DNA of 64,000 nt from CAIKMD01 sp963729935 (GTDB lineage: Bacteria > Pseudomonadota > Alphaproteobacteria > ATCC43930 > CGMCC-115725): assembly GCA_963729935.1 (NCBI GenBank), contig CAVSPW010000005.1, positions 868,001-932,000 of the forward strand. The letters are read 5' to 3'. The notes under the pieces were generated by a model. The model had not been told where the DNA came from and made no database searches. It worked only from the letters and a program-made list of their open reading frames with translations. Numbering within the stretch: the first letter of the stretch is position 1; the number at the start of each line of letters is the position of its first letter. Position numbers and translations under genes: made by a program. This document shows positions 51,301 to 61,044 of the stretch, one piece after another.

Positions 51301-53786
51301 TGCGCGAAGCGCAAGGCCGCAAGTTTGGCGAAAGGACTGTCGGGACGCGATGCGTTTTGGGGCCTCGTTCTCGCCTTCGCCGCGCGGCGCGCATGAAAAG
51401 TCACGCCGGCGCCGTCATGGACGGCGCGATAGGAAAGCGAGGTCAGCATCGCCGCCAGATCGTTAAGCGAGCAGCCGCCCAGCGCCGCGAGTTCCGGAAT
51501 CGGACCGAATGGTCCCTGGCGCGCCAACCGCCGTGCCTCCGCCGCAAGGCGCTCGAGCTTGTCGACGCGCAGCACGCGCGGGCCCAGAACCCGGTAGCCC
51601 ATCGCGGCATAGGCCTCATCCGAAATCTCGGGATCGCGCCGCGACGCGACGCCGCCGGGCGGAGCCGGTGCCGCCACGCCGTTCTTCACCGCCCAGAGCA
51701 TCGCGGCAAAGGCCGCCGCATCGCGCCGCAAGACGCCATCGAGATAGACCGTTTCGGTGCCCAGCCTGACGCCCAGCCGGGCGAGCGTCTTGCGGTCGCC
51801 GCGACGGAGCGCCGCGCTTTGCGGCGATGCGGCTTCGGCGGAGAGCGTGCCGAGCGCTTCACAGAGCTGAAAGACCAGGCCGCGCGCCGGACCTTCGAGC
51901 TCGGCTTGCCGCGCACGCATGAGCGCGCCCAGGCGCCGGTGCAGCAGCATCCGCCAGAAAAGCGCCAGCCGCCGCCGCACGATCTCGCGCAACCCGCCAT
52001 CGAGGAAATCGCTCGCCAGCGCTTCGACGCGCGGCTCGATGACGCTTTCGCCGGCACCAAGACGTCCGACCGCGCCGCCGCGCCATAAGAACGTACCGTT
52101 CCGCTCCAACGCGAATTCGCTGTCCGGCGCCGCCGCGAGGCTCTTCGCGCGGGCATCGATCTCGCCGCGCAGCACGCGGTTCGCCGCGGTCAAGAGGGTT
52201 TTCGCCGCTTCGCCGCCGGTGGCGGCATCGGGAACGAAGCGGAAGCCGGCGAGGCGGCCGACCGGATGGCCCTCGACCTTCACCTCGCCGTCACGGCTCA
52301 CCGAAGCGAGCAGCTCACGCGCCGATGAGAGCTGACGGACGAGAAAGGCCGAACGCCGATCGACGAAGCGTTGGGTGATACGGTCATGCAACGCGTCGGA
52401 GAGGTTGTCTTCGATGGCGCGCGCCCGCTCCTGCCAGGTTGCGGATTCGGCGAGCCAATCCGGCCGGTGCGCGATATAGGTCCAGGTTCGGATATGCGCG
52501 ATGCGCGCCATGAGCGTATCGATGTCGCCATCATTGCGATCGAGACGATTGACCTGCGCCGCCACCCAATCCACCGGCAATCGCCCGATACGCCCGACGA
52601 GATGGCGATAGATCTGGGCCAGAAGCCGCGCATGCGTGTCGCTCATCACCTTGCGGAAATCGGGGATCTGGCACACCTCCCACAGCAGGCGGACGGAATC
52701 GGGATGCGCGGCCGCGGCAGCGATGTCCGGCAGCTTCGCGAGCGAAGCCAGCGTCAGGTGATCATCGGCCTCGCGCGCCGGAACGAGGCCCGGCACATGC
52801 GGCCGCTCTTCGAGGCTCTTGAGCAGCGCCCCGAGCGACCGGTAATTGAGCCGCGCGTTGCGCCAGTAAATCCGCGGCAACGGATCGAAACGATGATTTT
52901 CGACCGCTTCAACGATCTCGGCATCGAGCGGACCGAGTTCGCCGGTCGTGCCAAAAGTGCCGTCGCTCATATGCCGCCCGGCGCGGCCGGCGATCTGAGC
53001 GATCTCCGCGGCAGCCAGCCGCCGCGGGCTGCGCCCGTCGAATTTCGCGAGCTTCGCGAAAGCCACATGGTCCAAATCCATATTGAGGCCCATGCCGATC
53101 GCATCGGTCGCGACCAGATAGTCGACCTCGCCCGATTGGAAGAGCCCGACCTGCGCATTGCGCGCGCGGGGACTAAGCGCACCGAGCACGACGGCCGTGC
53201 CGCCGCGCTGACGCCGCATCAACTCGCCCAGCGCGAAGACATCGGCCACGGCGAAGGCCACCACCGCGCTGCGTGGCGGCAGGCGGGTGATCTTTTTCGG
53301 GCCGGAATAAGCCAGGGTCGAGAAACGCGGGCGGCCGATAAATTCGGCCTCGGGCACGAGCCGGCGCAGGAACGGCCGGATCGTATCCGCGCCCAAGAAC
53401 ATCGTCTCGTCGGTGCCGCGCGCGTGCAAGAGGCGGTTCGTGAACATGTGGCCGCGTTCGGGATCGCCGCAAAGCTGAATTTCGTCCACCGCGAGGAAAT
53501 CGACCGCGCGGTCGAGCGGCATCGATTCGACGGTGCAGACGAAATAGCGCGGATTGGGGGGGACGATCTTCTCTTCGCCGGTGATGAGAGCGACCGCGCG
53601 CGCGCCTTTGAGGGCAACGATTCGATCGTAATTCTCGCGCGCCAGGAGACGGAGCGGGAACCCGATCATGCCCGAGCGATGGCCGAGCATGCGCTCAATG
53701 GCGAGATGGGTCTTGCCGGTATTGGTCGGCCCGAGGACAGCCAGAACCCGCGGAACCGGGGTGAAAGCGCCCATGGATGAAAACAT
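51297..53786 (-). CDS. Suv3-type DEAD/DEAH-box RNA helicase
   Basis: An 829-residue superfamily 2 helicase of the mitochondrial SUV3 type found in alphaproteobacteria. Motif I is LGPTNTGKTH, motif II VDEIQLCGDPERG, motif III area FLGADTIRPFL; domain 2 has VATDAIGMGLNMDLDHV and QIAGRAGRHM. A long C-terminal part of about 480 residues follows, with a Ser/Arg-rich tail. It probably unwinds structured RNA for decay. ATG 53786 was chosen (GAAGG upstream); a TTG eight codons earlier is possible. It forms an operon with the S4 protein. Confidence 0.9.
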   Translation of the reverse strand: MFSSMGAFTPVPRVLAVLGPTNTGKTHLAIERMLGHRSGMIGFPLRLLARENYDRIVALKGARAVALITGEEKIVPPNPRYFVCTVESMPLDRAVDFLAVDEIQLCGDPERGHMFTNRLLHARGTDETMFLGADTIRPFLRRLVPEAEFIGRPRFSTLAYSGPKKITRLPPRSAVVAFAVADVFALGELMRRQRGGTAVVLGALSPRARNAQVGLFQSGEVDYLVATDAIGMGLNMDLDHVAFAKLAKFDGRSPRRLAAAEIAQIAGRAGRHMSDGTFGTTGELGPLDAEIVEAVENHRFDPLPRIYWRNARLNYRSLGALLKSLEERPHVPGLVPAREADDHLTLASLAKLPDIAAAAAHPDSVRLLWEVCQIPDFRKVMSDTHARLLAQIYRHLVGRIGRLPVDWVAAQVNRLDRNDGDIDTLMARIAHIRTWTYIAHRPDWLAESATWQERARAIEDNLSDALHDRITQRFVDRRSAFLVRQLSSARELLASVSRDGEVKVEGHPVGRLAGFRFVPDAATGGEAAKTLLTAANRVLRGEIDARAKSLAAAPDSEFALERNGTFLWRGGAVGRLGAGESVIEPRVEALASDFLDGGLREIVRRRLALFWRMLLHRRLGALMRARQAELEGPARGLVFQLCEALGTLSAEAASPQSAALRRGDRKTLARLGVRLGTETVYLDGVLRRDAAAFAAMLWAVKNGVAAPAPPGGVASRRDPEISDEAYAAMGYRVLGPRVLRVDKLERLAAEARRLARQGPFGPIPELAALGGCSLNDLAAMLTSLSYRAVHDGAGVTFHARRAAKARTRPQNASRPDSPFAKLAALRFAQ

Positions 53787-53955
53787 CGGGCCTTCGCCGG
53801 CGAAACGCAAGGGGACAAAGTTTCGGCGCGTGCGCGGGGCCGGGATTCATCCCGCTTCATTACGGCGATTTCATCTTGCTGAAAGGACTGTCGGACCGCC
53901 ACCCCGCGTATCTCCTTAGCGTAGGGCGTTTTTTCGAGACCCAAAGGAGGTCCAC

Positions 53956-54462
53956 ATGACCCGCTTCCCGCTTCGCTCCTGGAGATCGCGTTCCGCCACC
54001 ATCGCCTTGATCGGCGCGACCCTGCTCGCGCCGCTGGCGGCGAGCCCCGCTTTGGCCGATGGCTGGGAGCACGGTCCCGGCGAGTCGCGCTTGGCCGCGT
54101 CGCATCGCGATCGCGATCGCCATGATTGGCGCCGCCCGGCGATCGTAGTGCGCGCTCCGGTCTACGCGGTCCCCGCCTATGCCGCGCCCGCCTATCCGCC
54201 GCCGCGCATCGTCTATGCCCCGGCACCCGGCTATGGCGCAGCCCCGCCCGCGGCCTATTATCCCCCGGCACCGATCCCGGCGCGCGCGATCGCCTGCGCC
54301 AGCGGAACCGTCGCGGGAGGCCTCATCGGCGCCGCGGGCGGCGGCATCATCGGGTCGCAATTCGGCCGTTCATCGGGCAATGCCGCCGCGACGGTCGCCG
54401 GCATCCTCGGCGGCGCGGCCCTCGGCGCCTCGGTCGGACAAGCGGCCTCGGGCTGTTATTGA
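53956..54462 (+). CDS. Exported glycine-zipper (17 kDa antigen-like) protein
   Basis: A 168-residue exported protein. The signal peptide ends near SPALADG. The middle is rich in Pro, Ala and Tyr (AYAAPAYPPPRIVYAP) and the end is a glycine-zipper 2TM domain, GTVAGGLIGAAGGGIIGS followed by VAGILGGAALGASVG. Such domains insert in or attach to the outer membrane. A very strong ribosome site (AAAGGAGG) precedes ATG 53956. Its stop overlaps the convergent PH-domain gene by 7 bases. Function unknown. Confidence 0.8.
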   Translation: MTRFPLRSWRSRSATIALIGATLLAPLAASPALADGWEHGPGESRLAASHRDRDRHDWRRPAIVVRAPVYAVPAYAAPAYPPPRIVYAPAPGYGAAPPAAYYPPAPIPARAIACASGTVAGGLIGAAGGGIIGSQFGRSSGNAAATVAGILGGAALGASVGQAASGCY

Positions 54463-54914
54463 GCGGTGATGGCGCTGCGGAACCGTAACGGATCTTCAAC
54501 GGTCCGGAACGGTTCCAAGCTGCCGCCCGTGCCGCGAACGAGAACGGTGCCGTAGTTGAGCACGCGGCCGGTAAGGCTCTGCAGCACGTCGACGCTTTCG
54601 ACCTTGGAGCGCGCCATTTCGATCGTGTAGCGGCCGACGATGCCGCGCTTGTAGATCACGCGGTGATTGGTGACCGCAAGCTCGGTCGTGGCGCGCCGCA
54701 GCGCCGCGGCAATGCCGTCGATCGCCGCGAGCGCGGCGAGCAGGCCGGCCAGGACCAGGAACGGCAAGGGCAGATCGCTACGCATTTGCGCCAAGCCGGC
54801 GGAGACCAGGGCGGCGGCCAGAAGGAATCCCGCCCGCGCATAGACCAGCCAATGGAGCCTCGTGGCATAGACCAGGGTCTCGCCGGGCTGGAGAACGCGC
54901 TGCACATAGCTCAT
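54456..54914 (-). CDS. Bacterial PH-domain membrane protein
   Basis: A 152-residue protein with two membrane helices (AGFLLAAALVSAGLAQM and LVLAGLLAALAAIDGIAAAL) after a short N-terminus VLQPGETLVYATRLHWLVY, then a bacterial PH domain: TTELAVTNHRVIYKRGIVGRYTIEM, KVESVDVLQS and YGTVLVRGTGG (all quoted in part). Proteins of this layout are common and of unknown function. ATG 54914 was chosen as the family start. Confidence 0.85.
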   Translation of the reverse strand: MSYVQRVLQPGETLVYATRLHWLVYARAGFLLAAALVSAGLAQMRSDLPLPFLVLAGLLAALAAIDGIAAALRRATTELAVTNHRVIYKRGIVGRYTIEMARSKVESVDVLQSLTGRVLNYGTVLVRGTGGSLEPFRTVEDPLRFRSAITAQ

Positions 54915-55008
54915 GCGGGCGATCCTAGCACGCCGCTCGGCCCCAAGAGACCTTGCATCGCGGCGGGCGCGGCCACATATCTCCGGGCGGTCTTGACATG
55001 GGGGAAGC

Positions 55009-56871
55009 ATGACGACGGAGAAACGCGAATTTCAGGCGGAAGTGAGCCGCCTCCTGGAGATCGTCGCGCATTCGCTTTACAGCGAGAAAGAGATCTTCCT
55101 GCGCGAGCTCATTTCCAACGCGTCGGATGCCTGCGACCGGCTGCGCTATCAGGCTTTGACCGAGCCGGGCCTGATCGCGGGCGACGCCAATTTCCGGGTC
55201 GTTCTCGAGCCCGACCGGAAGACGCGAACCCTCGTCATCGCCGACAACGGCATCGGCATGAGCCGACAAGAGATGATCGACAATCTCGGCACGATCGCGC
55301 GTTCGGGTACGGCCGCCTTCATGAAAGAATTCTCGGGCGACCAAAAGGCGGATTTGGCCCTGATCGGCCAGTTCGGGGTCGGCTTCTACTCGGCCTTCAT
55401 GGTCTCCAGCGAGGTCGAGGTGGTCTCGAAGAAGGCCGGCGAGGAGATCGCCCATCGCTGGGTCTCGGACGGCAAGGGCCAATTCACGATCGAGGAGGCG
55501 CAACGCGCCGCCCGCGGCACCACCATCACCCTGCATTTGCACGAGGCCGACGAGCAATATGCCGATCCGGCGCGGCTCAAGGAGATCGTCAAGAAATATT
55601 CCGACCACATCGCGCTGCCGATCGTGCTCGACAATGCGGGCAAGGAGGAAACGCTCAACACCGCTTCGGCGCTCTGGATGCGGCCCAAATCGGAGATCAC
55701 CGCCGAGCAATACAAGGAGTTCTATCACCACGTCGCGCACGCCTTCGACGAGCCTTGGCTCACGCTCCACAACAAGGCGGAAGGCGTCTTCGAATATACG
55801 ACCTTGCTGTTCGTGCCCGGCAGCAAGCCGTTCGATCTGTTCGAGCCTGCGCGCAAGCACCATGTGAAGCTCTATGTCCGGCGCGTCTTCATCACCGAGG
55901 ACGCGCAGGAACTCCTCCCGCCCTATCTGCGCTTCCTGCGCGGCATCGTCGACAGCGAAGACCTGCCGCTCAATGTGAGCCGCGAGATGCTGCAGAACAA
56001 CCCGATGCTGACGCGCATGCGCGGCCAGATCGTCAAACGCGTCCTCGGCGAGCTCGGCAAGAAGGCAAAGGACGAGCCGCAGGACTACGCGAAATTCTGG
56101 GAGAATTTCGGCGCGGTGTTGAAGGAAGGAATCTACGAGGACCGCGAGAACAGCGATGCGATTCTGGAACTCGCGCGGTTTCGCTCGACGGCGGCCGAGG
56201 GTCTCGTCTCGCTCGAAGACTACGTCGCCCGCATGAAGCCGGGGCAGGACGCGATCTACACCATCGCCGGCGACAATGTCGAAGCGGTGTCGCGCAGTCC
56301 GCAGCTCGAGGGCTTCCGCGCGCGCGGCATCGAAGTTCTGCTGCTGACCGACCCGGTCGACGAATTCTGGATGTCGGCCATGGGCGAATACAAGAAGAAG
56401 GAATTCAAATCGGTGACGCGCGGCGCGGCGGATCTCGACAAGATCGCCGCCGAGGAAAAGAAGGACGACGCCGAGGAAAAGCCCGAAAGCGACGTCGCCG
56501 CGCTGATCGCCGTGCTCAAGCTTTCGCTGGGCGATGCGGTGAAGGATGTGCGCGCCTCCAAGCGCCTGACCGACAGCGCCGTATGCCTCATCGCCGATGA
56601 CCACGACATGGACATCCATCTCGAGCGGCTGCTGCGCCAGCACCGCCAGGCGACAATGGATTCAAAACGCATCCTCGAGATCAACCCCAGGCATGCCTTG
56701 ATTGCGCGGCTCGTGGCGCTCGCCGGCACGGAAGGTGCGGCCGACTCGCTCGGCGACTTCGCCTGGATCCTGTTGGATCAGGCCCGCATCCTGGAAGGCG
56801 AGCCGCTGCCCGACCCCGCTTCCTTCGCCAAACGCCTGTCATCGGTCCTGGCCAGGGGACTCGCCGCGTAG
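55009..56871 (+). CDS. htpG: Molecular chaperone HtpG (Hsp90)
   Basis: A 620-residue cytoplasmic Hsp90. The ATP-binding N-domain shows LYSEKEIFLRELISNASDAC, IADNGIGMSRQEM, GQFGVGFYSAFMV and the GTTITLHL strand; the middle domain has FVPGSKPFDLF and DLPLNVSREMLQ; the C-terminal dimerisation domain includes SKRLTDSAVCLI. A Lys/Glu-rich linker lies near residue 480. The end of each chaperone domain is intact. It is a single gene; no heat-shock promoter element was recognised. Confidence 0.97.
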   Translation: MTTEKREFQAEVSRLLEIVAHSLYSEKEIFLRELISNASDACDRLRYQALTEPGLIAGDANFRVVLEPDRKTRTLVIADNGIGMSRQEMIDNLGTIARSGTAAFMKEFSGDQKADLALIGQFGVGFYSAFMVSSEVEVVSKKAGEEIAHRWVSDGKGQFTIEEAQRAARGTTITLHLHEADEQYADPARLKEIVKKYSDHIALPIVLDNAGKEETLNTASALWMRPKSEITAEQYKEFYHHVAHAFDEPWLTLHNKAEGVFEYTTLLFVPGSKPFDLFEPARKHHVKLYVRRVFITEDAQELLPPYLRFLRGIVDSEDLPLNVSREMLQNNPMLTRMRGQIVKRVLGELGKKAKDEPQDYAKFWENFGAVLKEGIYEDRENSDAILELARFRSTAAEGLVSLEDYVARMKPGQDAIYTIAGDNVEAVSRSPQLEGFRARGIEVLLLTDPVDEFWMSAMGEYKKKEFKSVTRGAADLDKIAAEEKKDDAEEKPESDVAALIAVLKLSLGDAVKDVRASKRLTDSAVCLIADDHDMDIHLERLLRQHRQATMDSKRILEINPRHALIARLVALAGTEGAADSLGDFAWILLDQARILEGEPLPDPASFAKRLSSVLARGLAA

Positions 56872-56912
56872 CACAGGCAGGGCGCGGGCGATCCGGGCGC
56901 GCGAGAAGGTTT

Positions 56913-57653
56913 TCAGTTCTTCGGCAGATCGATGCTCGCCGCGGTCAAGATCGGGCCCGTGCCGTCCAACTGCAGGAGCACGGCCACGCCGTAATCGCCG
57001 AGCGCCTTTGCCTCGTCCGGGGGTACGACGAGTCGCTCCGACCAGCCGGCCCAGGAACCAAGCCGGCGGAAGCTGCGCACCGGGTGATGATCCCAGGCAA
57101 TCTTGCCTTCGTTCTCGCCGGCGAGAACCGGGTTGGTCCGCAAGCCGTCATAGCCGACGAGCCAGACGGTCGCCGGCGCACCCTCGGGCGATCGTCCATC
57201 GCCGAGATCGGCCAGGAGCGCGCCATCATCGCGCCAATGCAGTTTGAGATCGGGATGCGGGAGATGCTTCGCCTCGGCGGCGCGGATCATCGCCTCGACC
57301 GTCTCTCGCTCGGAGCCGACGCCCTCGGCTGCGCCTTGCACCACCATTTCCGGCGTGTAGACGTAACGCTGTTTCAGCCTGGCGGAATACTCGCGCTGCC
57401 GGCGCGTCGCCCAGGGTTTCGAGTAGGGATCGGCCCAGCCGATGTAATTCCAATATTCGACGTGAAAGGCGAGAGCCAGAATATCCGGGCGCTTGGCCAG
57501 CTCGCCGAGATATTTGTCGGCCGGCGGGCAGGAGCTGCAGCCCTGCGACGTGAAAAGCTCCACCACGACCGGCGCATTGTCGGCGCGCGCGGCGCCGGCC
57601 ATCATCGGAACGATCAACAGCAAGGCAAAAAAGCGGGGGATCATCCCAGGCAT
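56913..57653 (-). CDS. DUF1223 thioredoxin-like exported protein
   Basis: A 246-residue protein of the DUF1223 family. A signal peptide (FFALLLIVPMMAGAARADN) is followed by VVVELFTSQGCSSCPPADKYL, with a CSSC motif in a thioredoxin-like fold, and by FHVEYWNYIGWADPYS and TPEMVVQG. It likely acts on disulfides or a redox ligand in the periplasm; no activity is established. The start is ATG 57653 or 57644. It lies between htpG and acnA, with the same strand as acnA. Confidence 0.85.
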   Translation of the reverse strand: MPGMIPRFFALLLIVPMMAGAARADNAPVVVELFTSQGCSSCPPADKYLGELAKRPDILALAFHVEYWNYIGWADPYSKPWATRRQREYSARLKQRYVYTPEMVVQGAAEGVGSERETVEAMIRAAEAKHLPHPDLKLHWRDDGALLADLGDGRSPEGAPATVWLVGYDGLRTNPVLAGENEGKIAWDHHPVRSFRRLGSWAGWSERLVVPPDEAKALGDYGVAVLLQLDGTGPILTAASIDLPKN

Positions 57654-57929
57654 CCTGCGCCGCGGCCTCACGCCGCGCCACACACTAGCTTTCACAAGAG
57701 AGTGAGGCCAGAGGCGCGTGATGCTTAACCGCGATGCAAGGCCCGGTCACCCGCGCGCGGCGGGTAACCATAGCGTCGGATAACCATCGAGAGGGCAGGG
57801 ACGATACGCGAAGCTCGCACCTATACAGCGTATCCGGGCAAGACCGCGCAGCGGCTCGAATATTGCGCGAAGCACGGCTTGCCGCTGCGGCAGAAATTTC
57901 CCGGCGGGCCGGGCGACTTCTTCAGCGGC

Positions 57930-60632
57930 TCAGCCCGCCTTCATCATGCCGCGCAGCACGTATTGCAGGATGCCGCCATGGCGGAAATATTCGAGCTCGT
58001 CGAGCGTGTCGATGCGGCAGAGCAGCTTGACCTCGTCGACCTTGCCGTCGGCGCGGTGAATCCGGCAGGCGAGCTCGGAACGCGGCTTCAATCCTTGCGC
58101 GATGCCCGCGATATCGAAGCGCTCGGTGCCGTCGAGTTTCAAGGTCTGGCGATTCTCGCCTTCCTTGAATTGCAGGGGGAGCACCGCCATGCCGACCAGA
58201 TTCGAGCGGTGGATGCGCTCGAAGCTTTCGACGATCACCGCGCGCACGCCCAAAAGCTTCGTGCCCTTGGCGGCCCAATCGCGCGATGAGCCGGTGCCGT
58301 ATTCCTTGCCGCCGATGACGACGAGCGGCACGCCCTCTTTCTGATAGAGCATCGCGGCGTCGTAGATCGGCATGACCTTGCCGTCGGGCTGATGCTTGGT
58401 GACGCCGCCTTCGACGCCCGGGACCATCTCGTTCTTGATCCGGATATTGGCGAAGGTGCCGCGCATCATCACGTTATGCGTGCCGCGGCGCGCGCCGTAG
58501 GAATTGAAATCCTGCGGGCGCACCTGATGCTCCAGCAGATATTGCCCCGCGGGACTGTCCTTCTTGATCGAGCTTGCCGGCGAGATGTGATCGGTGGTGA
58601 TGCTGTCGCCGAACAGCGCCAATTCCCGCGCGCCCGTGATGTCGTTCAACGGGCCCGGCTCTTTCGGCATGTTCTCGAAATAGGGCGGATGCGCCAGATA
58701 GGTCGAGCCCGGATCCCAGCTGAAGGTCATGCCCTGGACGAGCGGCACCTTGCGCCATTCCTCGGGGCCTTCGAACACGTTGCCGTAGCGCTTCTTGAAC
58801 ATCGTGTCGTTGACGGCGCTGCGCACCGTGTCCGCGATTTCGCGGTTGGACGGCCATATGTCTTTCAGATAGACCGGCTTGCCATCGGGATCCTCGCCCA
58901 GCGGGTCGCGCGTGAGGTCGGTATCGACCGAACCCGCGAGCGCATAGGCGACCACCAAAGGCGGCGATGCCAAGTAATTGGCGCGTACCTGCGGATGGAT
59001 GCGGCCTTCGAAATTGCGATTGCCCGAGAGCACGCCCGCGACCACGAGATCGCCCTCCTCGATCGCCGCGGCGACCGGATCGGGCAAGGGGCCGGAATTG
59101 CCGATGCAGGTCGTGCAGCCATAGCCGACCAGATTGAAGCCCAGCGCATCCAGATCCTGCTGCAGGCCCGCAGCCGCGTAATAGTCGGTCACCACCTGGC
59201 TGCCGGGCGCGAGCGACGTCTTGACCCAGGGCTTCACCTTCAAACCGCGCTTCACGGCGTTGCGCGCGAGCAGGCCCGCGCCGAGCATCACGCTCGGATT
59301 GGAGGTGTTGGTGCAAGACGTGATCGCGGCGATCACCACCGCGCCGTCTTTCAGCGCGTAATTCGCGCCCTTGACCGCGACCTCGCCTTTCGCCTTGTCG
59401 GGCTTGCGATTGGCGGCGAGCTTCGGCAGCTCGGTCGCGAAATTCTTGGCGACGCCCGAGAGCACGATGCGATCCTGCGGCCGGCGCGGACCGGCGAGCG
59501 ATGGCTCGACGGTACCGAGATCCAATTCGAGCGTGTCGGTGAAGACCGGATCGGGCGAATTCTCGTCATGCCACAGACCTTGCGCCTTGGCATAAGCCTC
59601 GACCAGCGCCACGCGCCCGGCATCGCGCCCGGTGAGTTTCAGGTAGCGGATGGTTTCGGCATCGATCGGGAAGAAGCCGCAGGTCGCGCCGTATTCCGGC
59701 GCCATGTTGCCGATGGTCGCGCGATCGGCAAGCGACAGGCTGGCGATGCCCGGGCCATAGAACTCAACGAACCGCCCCACCACGCCCTTCTTGCGCAGCA
59801 TCTGGACGACGGTCAGCACGAGATCGGTCGCCGTCGCGCCCTCGCGCAAGGAGCCGCCCAAGCGGAAGCCCACCACCTCGGGCAGAACCATCGAGATCGG
59901 CTGGCCCAGCATCGCCGCCTCGGCCTCGATGCCGCCTACGCCCCAGCCGAGCACGGAGAGCCCGTTCACCATGGTCGTGTGGCTGTCGGTGCCGACGAGC
60001 GTATCGGGATAGGCGATGGTCTTGCCCTTCTCGTCGGTGGTCCAAACGACCTGCGCGAGATATTCAAGATTGACCTGATGGCAGATCCCGGTGCCGGGCG
60101 GCACGACGCGGAAATTGTCGAAGGTGCTCTGGCCCCAGCGCAGGAAGATGTAGCGCTCCTGATTGCGCTCGAACTCGAGCTTCACATTGTTGCGGAAAGC
60201 CTGGGCATTGCCGAAATTGTCGACCATCACCGAATGGTCGATGACGAGATCCACCGGCGCGAGCGGGTTGATCTTCTTCGGATCGCCGCCGAGCTTCACC
60301 ATCGCCTCGCGCATCGCCGCGAGATCGACGACCGCCGGCACGCCGGTCAGATCCTGCATCAGCACGCGCGCCGGCAGGAAAGCGATCTCGCGCTCGGATT
60401 TGCGCGTCTTCAGCCATTCCGCCACGGCCTTGATGTCCTCGACCGTGACCGTGCGGCCGTTTTCGAGCCGGACGAGGTTTTCGAGAAGTACCTTCATCGA
60501 GAAGGGCAGGCGCGAGATGTCGCCGAGCCCGGCGGCCTGGGAAGCAGCCTCGAGGCTGAAATAATCGTAAGACTTGCCGGCCACGTTGAACGTGCGGCGG
60601 GTTTTCAGCGAATCCTGGCCGGTGACGGACAC
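57930..60632 (-). CDS. acnA: Aconitate hydratase A
   Basis: A 900-residue [4Fe-4S] enzyme that interconverts citrate and isocitrate in the TCA cycle. The start GTG 60632 follows AAGGAG and gives the normal N-terminus (SLKTRRTFNVAGKSYDYFSL). The cluster cysteines are in TSCTNTSNPSVM and YGCTTCIGNSGPL; other marks are GTDSHTTMVNGLSVLGWGVG (in part), the swivel domain GKEYGTGSSRDWAAKGT and ERIHRSNLVGMAVLPL. The frame is open 29 codons upstream without coding character. It diverges from the ccm operon. Confidence 0.96.
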   Translation of the reverse strand: MSVTGQDSLKTRRTFNVAGKSYDYFSLEAASQAAGLGDISRLPFSMKVLLENLVRLENGRTVTVEDIKAVAEWLKTRKSEREIAFLPARVLMQDLTGVPAVVDLAAMREAMVKLGGDPKKINPLAPVDLVIDHSVMVDNFGNAQAFRNNVKLEFERNQERYIFLRWGQSTFDNFRVVPPGTGICHQVNLEYLAQVVWTTDEKGKTIAYPDTLVGTDSHTTMVNGLSVLGWGVGGIEAEAAMLGQPISMVLPEVVGFRLGGSLREGATATDLVLTVVQMLRKKGVVGRFVEFYGPGIASLSLADRATIGNMAPEYGATCGFFPIDAETIRYLKLTGRDAGRVALVEAYAKAQGLWHDENSPDPVFTDTLELDLGTVEPSLAGPRRPQDRIVLSGVAKNFATELPKLAANRKPDKAKGEVAVKGANYALKDGAVVIAAITSCTNTSNPSVMLGAGLLARNAVKRGLKVKPWVKTSLAPGSQVVTDYYAAAGLQQDLDALGFNLVGYGCTTCIGNSGPLPDPVAAAIEEGDLVVAGVLSGNRNFEGRIHPQVRANYLASPPLVVAYALAGSVDTDLTRDPLGEDPDGKPVYLKDIWPSNREIADTVRSAVNDTMFKKRYGNVFEGPEEWRKVPLVQGMTFSWDPGSTYLAHPPYFENMPKEPGPLNDITGARELALFGDSITTDHISPASSIKKDSPAGQYLLEHQVRPQDFNSYGARRGTHNVMMRGTFANIRIKNEMVPGVEGGVTKHQPDGKVMPIYDAAMLYQKEGVPLVVIGGKEYGTGSSRDWAAKGTKLLGVRAVIVESFERIHRSNLVGMAVLPLQFKEGENRQTLKLDGTERFDIAGIAQGLKPRSELACRIHRADGKVDEVKLLCRIDTLDELEYFRHGGILQYVLRGMMKAG

Positions 60633-60889
60633 TTCGGATCTCCTTGTCGGGAAGGCGGTCTTCTCCCTGCTGCTACCGCCTTTGGCGCGGCAGATCAAGA
60701 TTCCCGCAGGCGGGCGCACAGCAAGGGCGGGCGTTTTTCAAAAGAACAAGGAAAAACAAAGCGCTAGATAAAAGCGGCCGCGCTGCGCCGAAATCAGAAA
60801 TCACGGTTTCGCCATGATTCCTTCGTCACGCCGTCGCAATCTCCCGCTTTGATGGGCTTCGGCGAGAGAGGTAACAGGCTTTTCTCCCT

Positions 60890-60963
60890 CTCCGTAGCGG
60901 TCATTCCCCCCGACCGCTTGCTATGCGGCCTCGGTTCCCCCGACCGAGGCCGCCTTTCTTTTG
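60890..60963 (+). ncRNA. Candidate small RNA or leader with two C-rich hairpins
   Basis: Hairpin 1 (60897-60917) has a 6-base stem GCGGTC/GACCGC and loop ATTCCCCCC. Hairpin 2 (60925-60953) is an 11-base perfect stem with loop TCCCCCG and a following T-run. Both loops repeat a CCCCCGACCG pattern. The layout resembles alphaproteobacterial small RNAs that expose an anti-Shine-Dalgarno C-tract and end in a terminator. No gene lies upstream on this strand, so the terminator needs an RNA to end. The 5' end is not defined. Confidence 0.4.
60925..60963 (+). terminator. Orphan Rho-independent terminator upstream of ccmA
   Basis: GCGGCCTCGGT pairs perfectly with ACCGAGGCCGC around a 7-base loop and is followed by CTTTCTTTTG. 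It points toward ccmA, 82 bases before its start, with no upstream coding gene on the plus strand. Confidence 0.75.
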
Positions 60964-61044
60964 TTTGGGCGGGTCCTTCAGCATCCGCGCGCTGCGGCCA
61001 GGCTTTCTTTGCGCGAGACGAAGCGGCACAATCCGCAGCCCGCG

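Larger units (their letters stand above)
60633..61044. other. Divergent acnA-ccmA intergenic region
   Basis: About 410 bases carry the acnA promoter on the left and whatever drives ccmA on the right. It holds two plus-strand hairpins with C-rich loops, the second followed by a T-run (listed separately). The sequence ATAAAAG near 60770 is weakly promoter-like. No protein frame here is convincing. Confidence 0.6.

Noticed and set aside
57734..58030. Small plus-strand frame between the DUF1223 gene and acnA
   Set aside because: No ribosome site, no family resemblance, and it runs into the acnA 3' end in antisense.
58392..60767. A 791-codon open frame on the plus strand opposite acnA
   Set aside because: It is the antisense of a clear aconitase gene; its composition (His, Arg, Asp, Gly rich) is that of a GC-biased shadow frame and it has no family signature.
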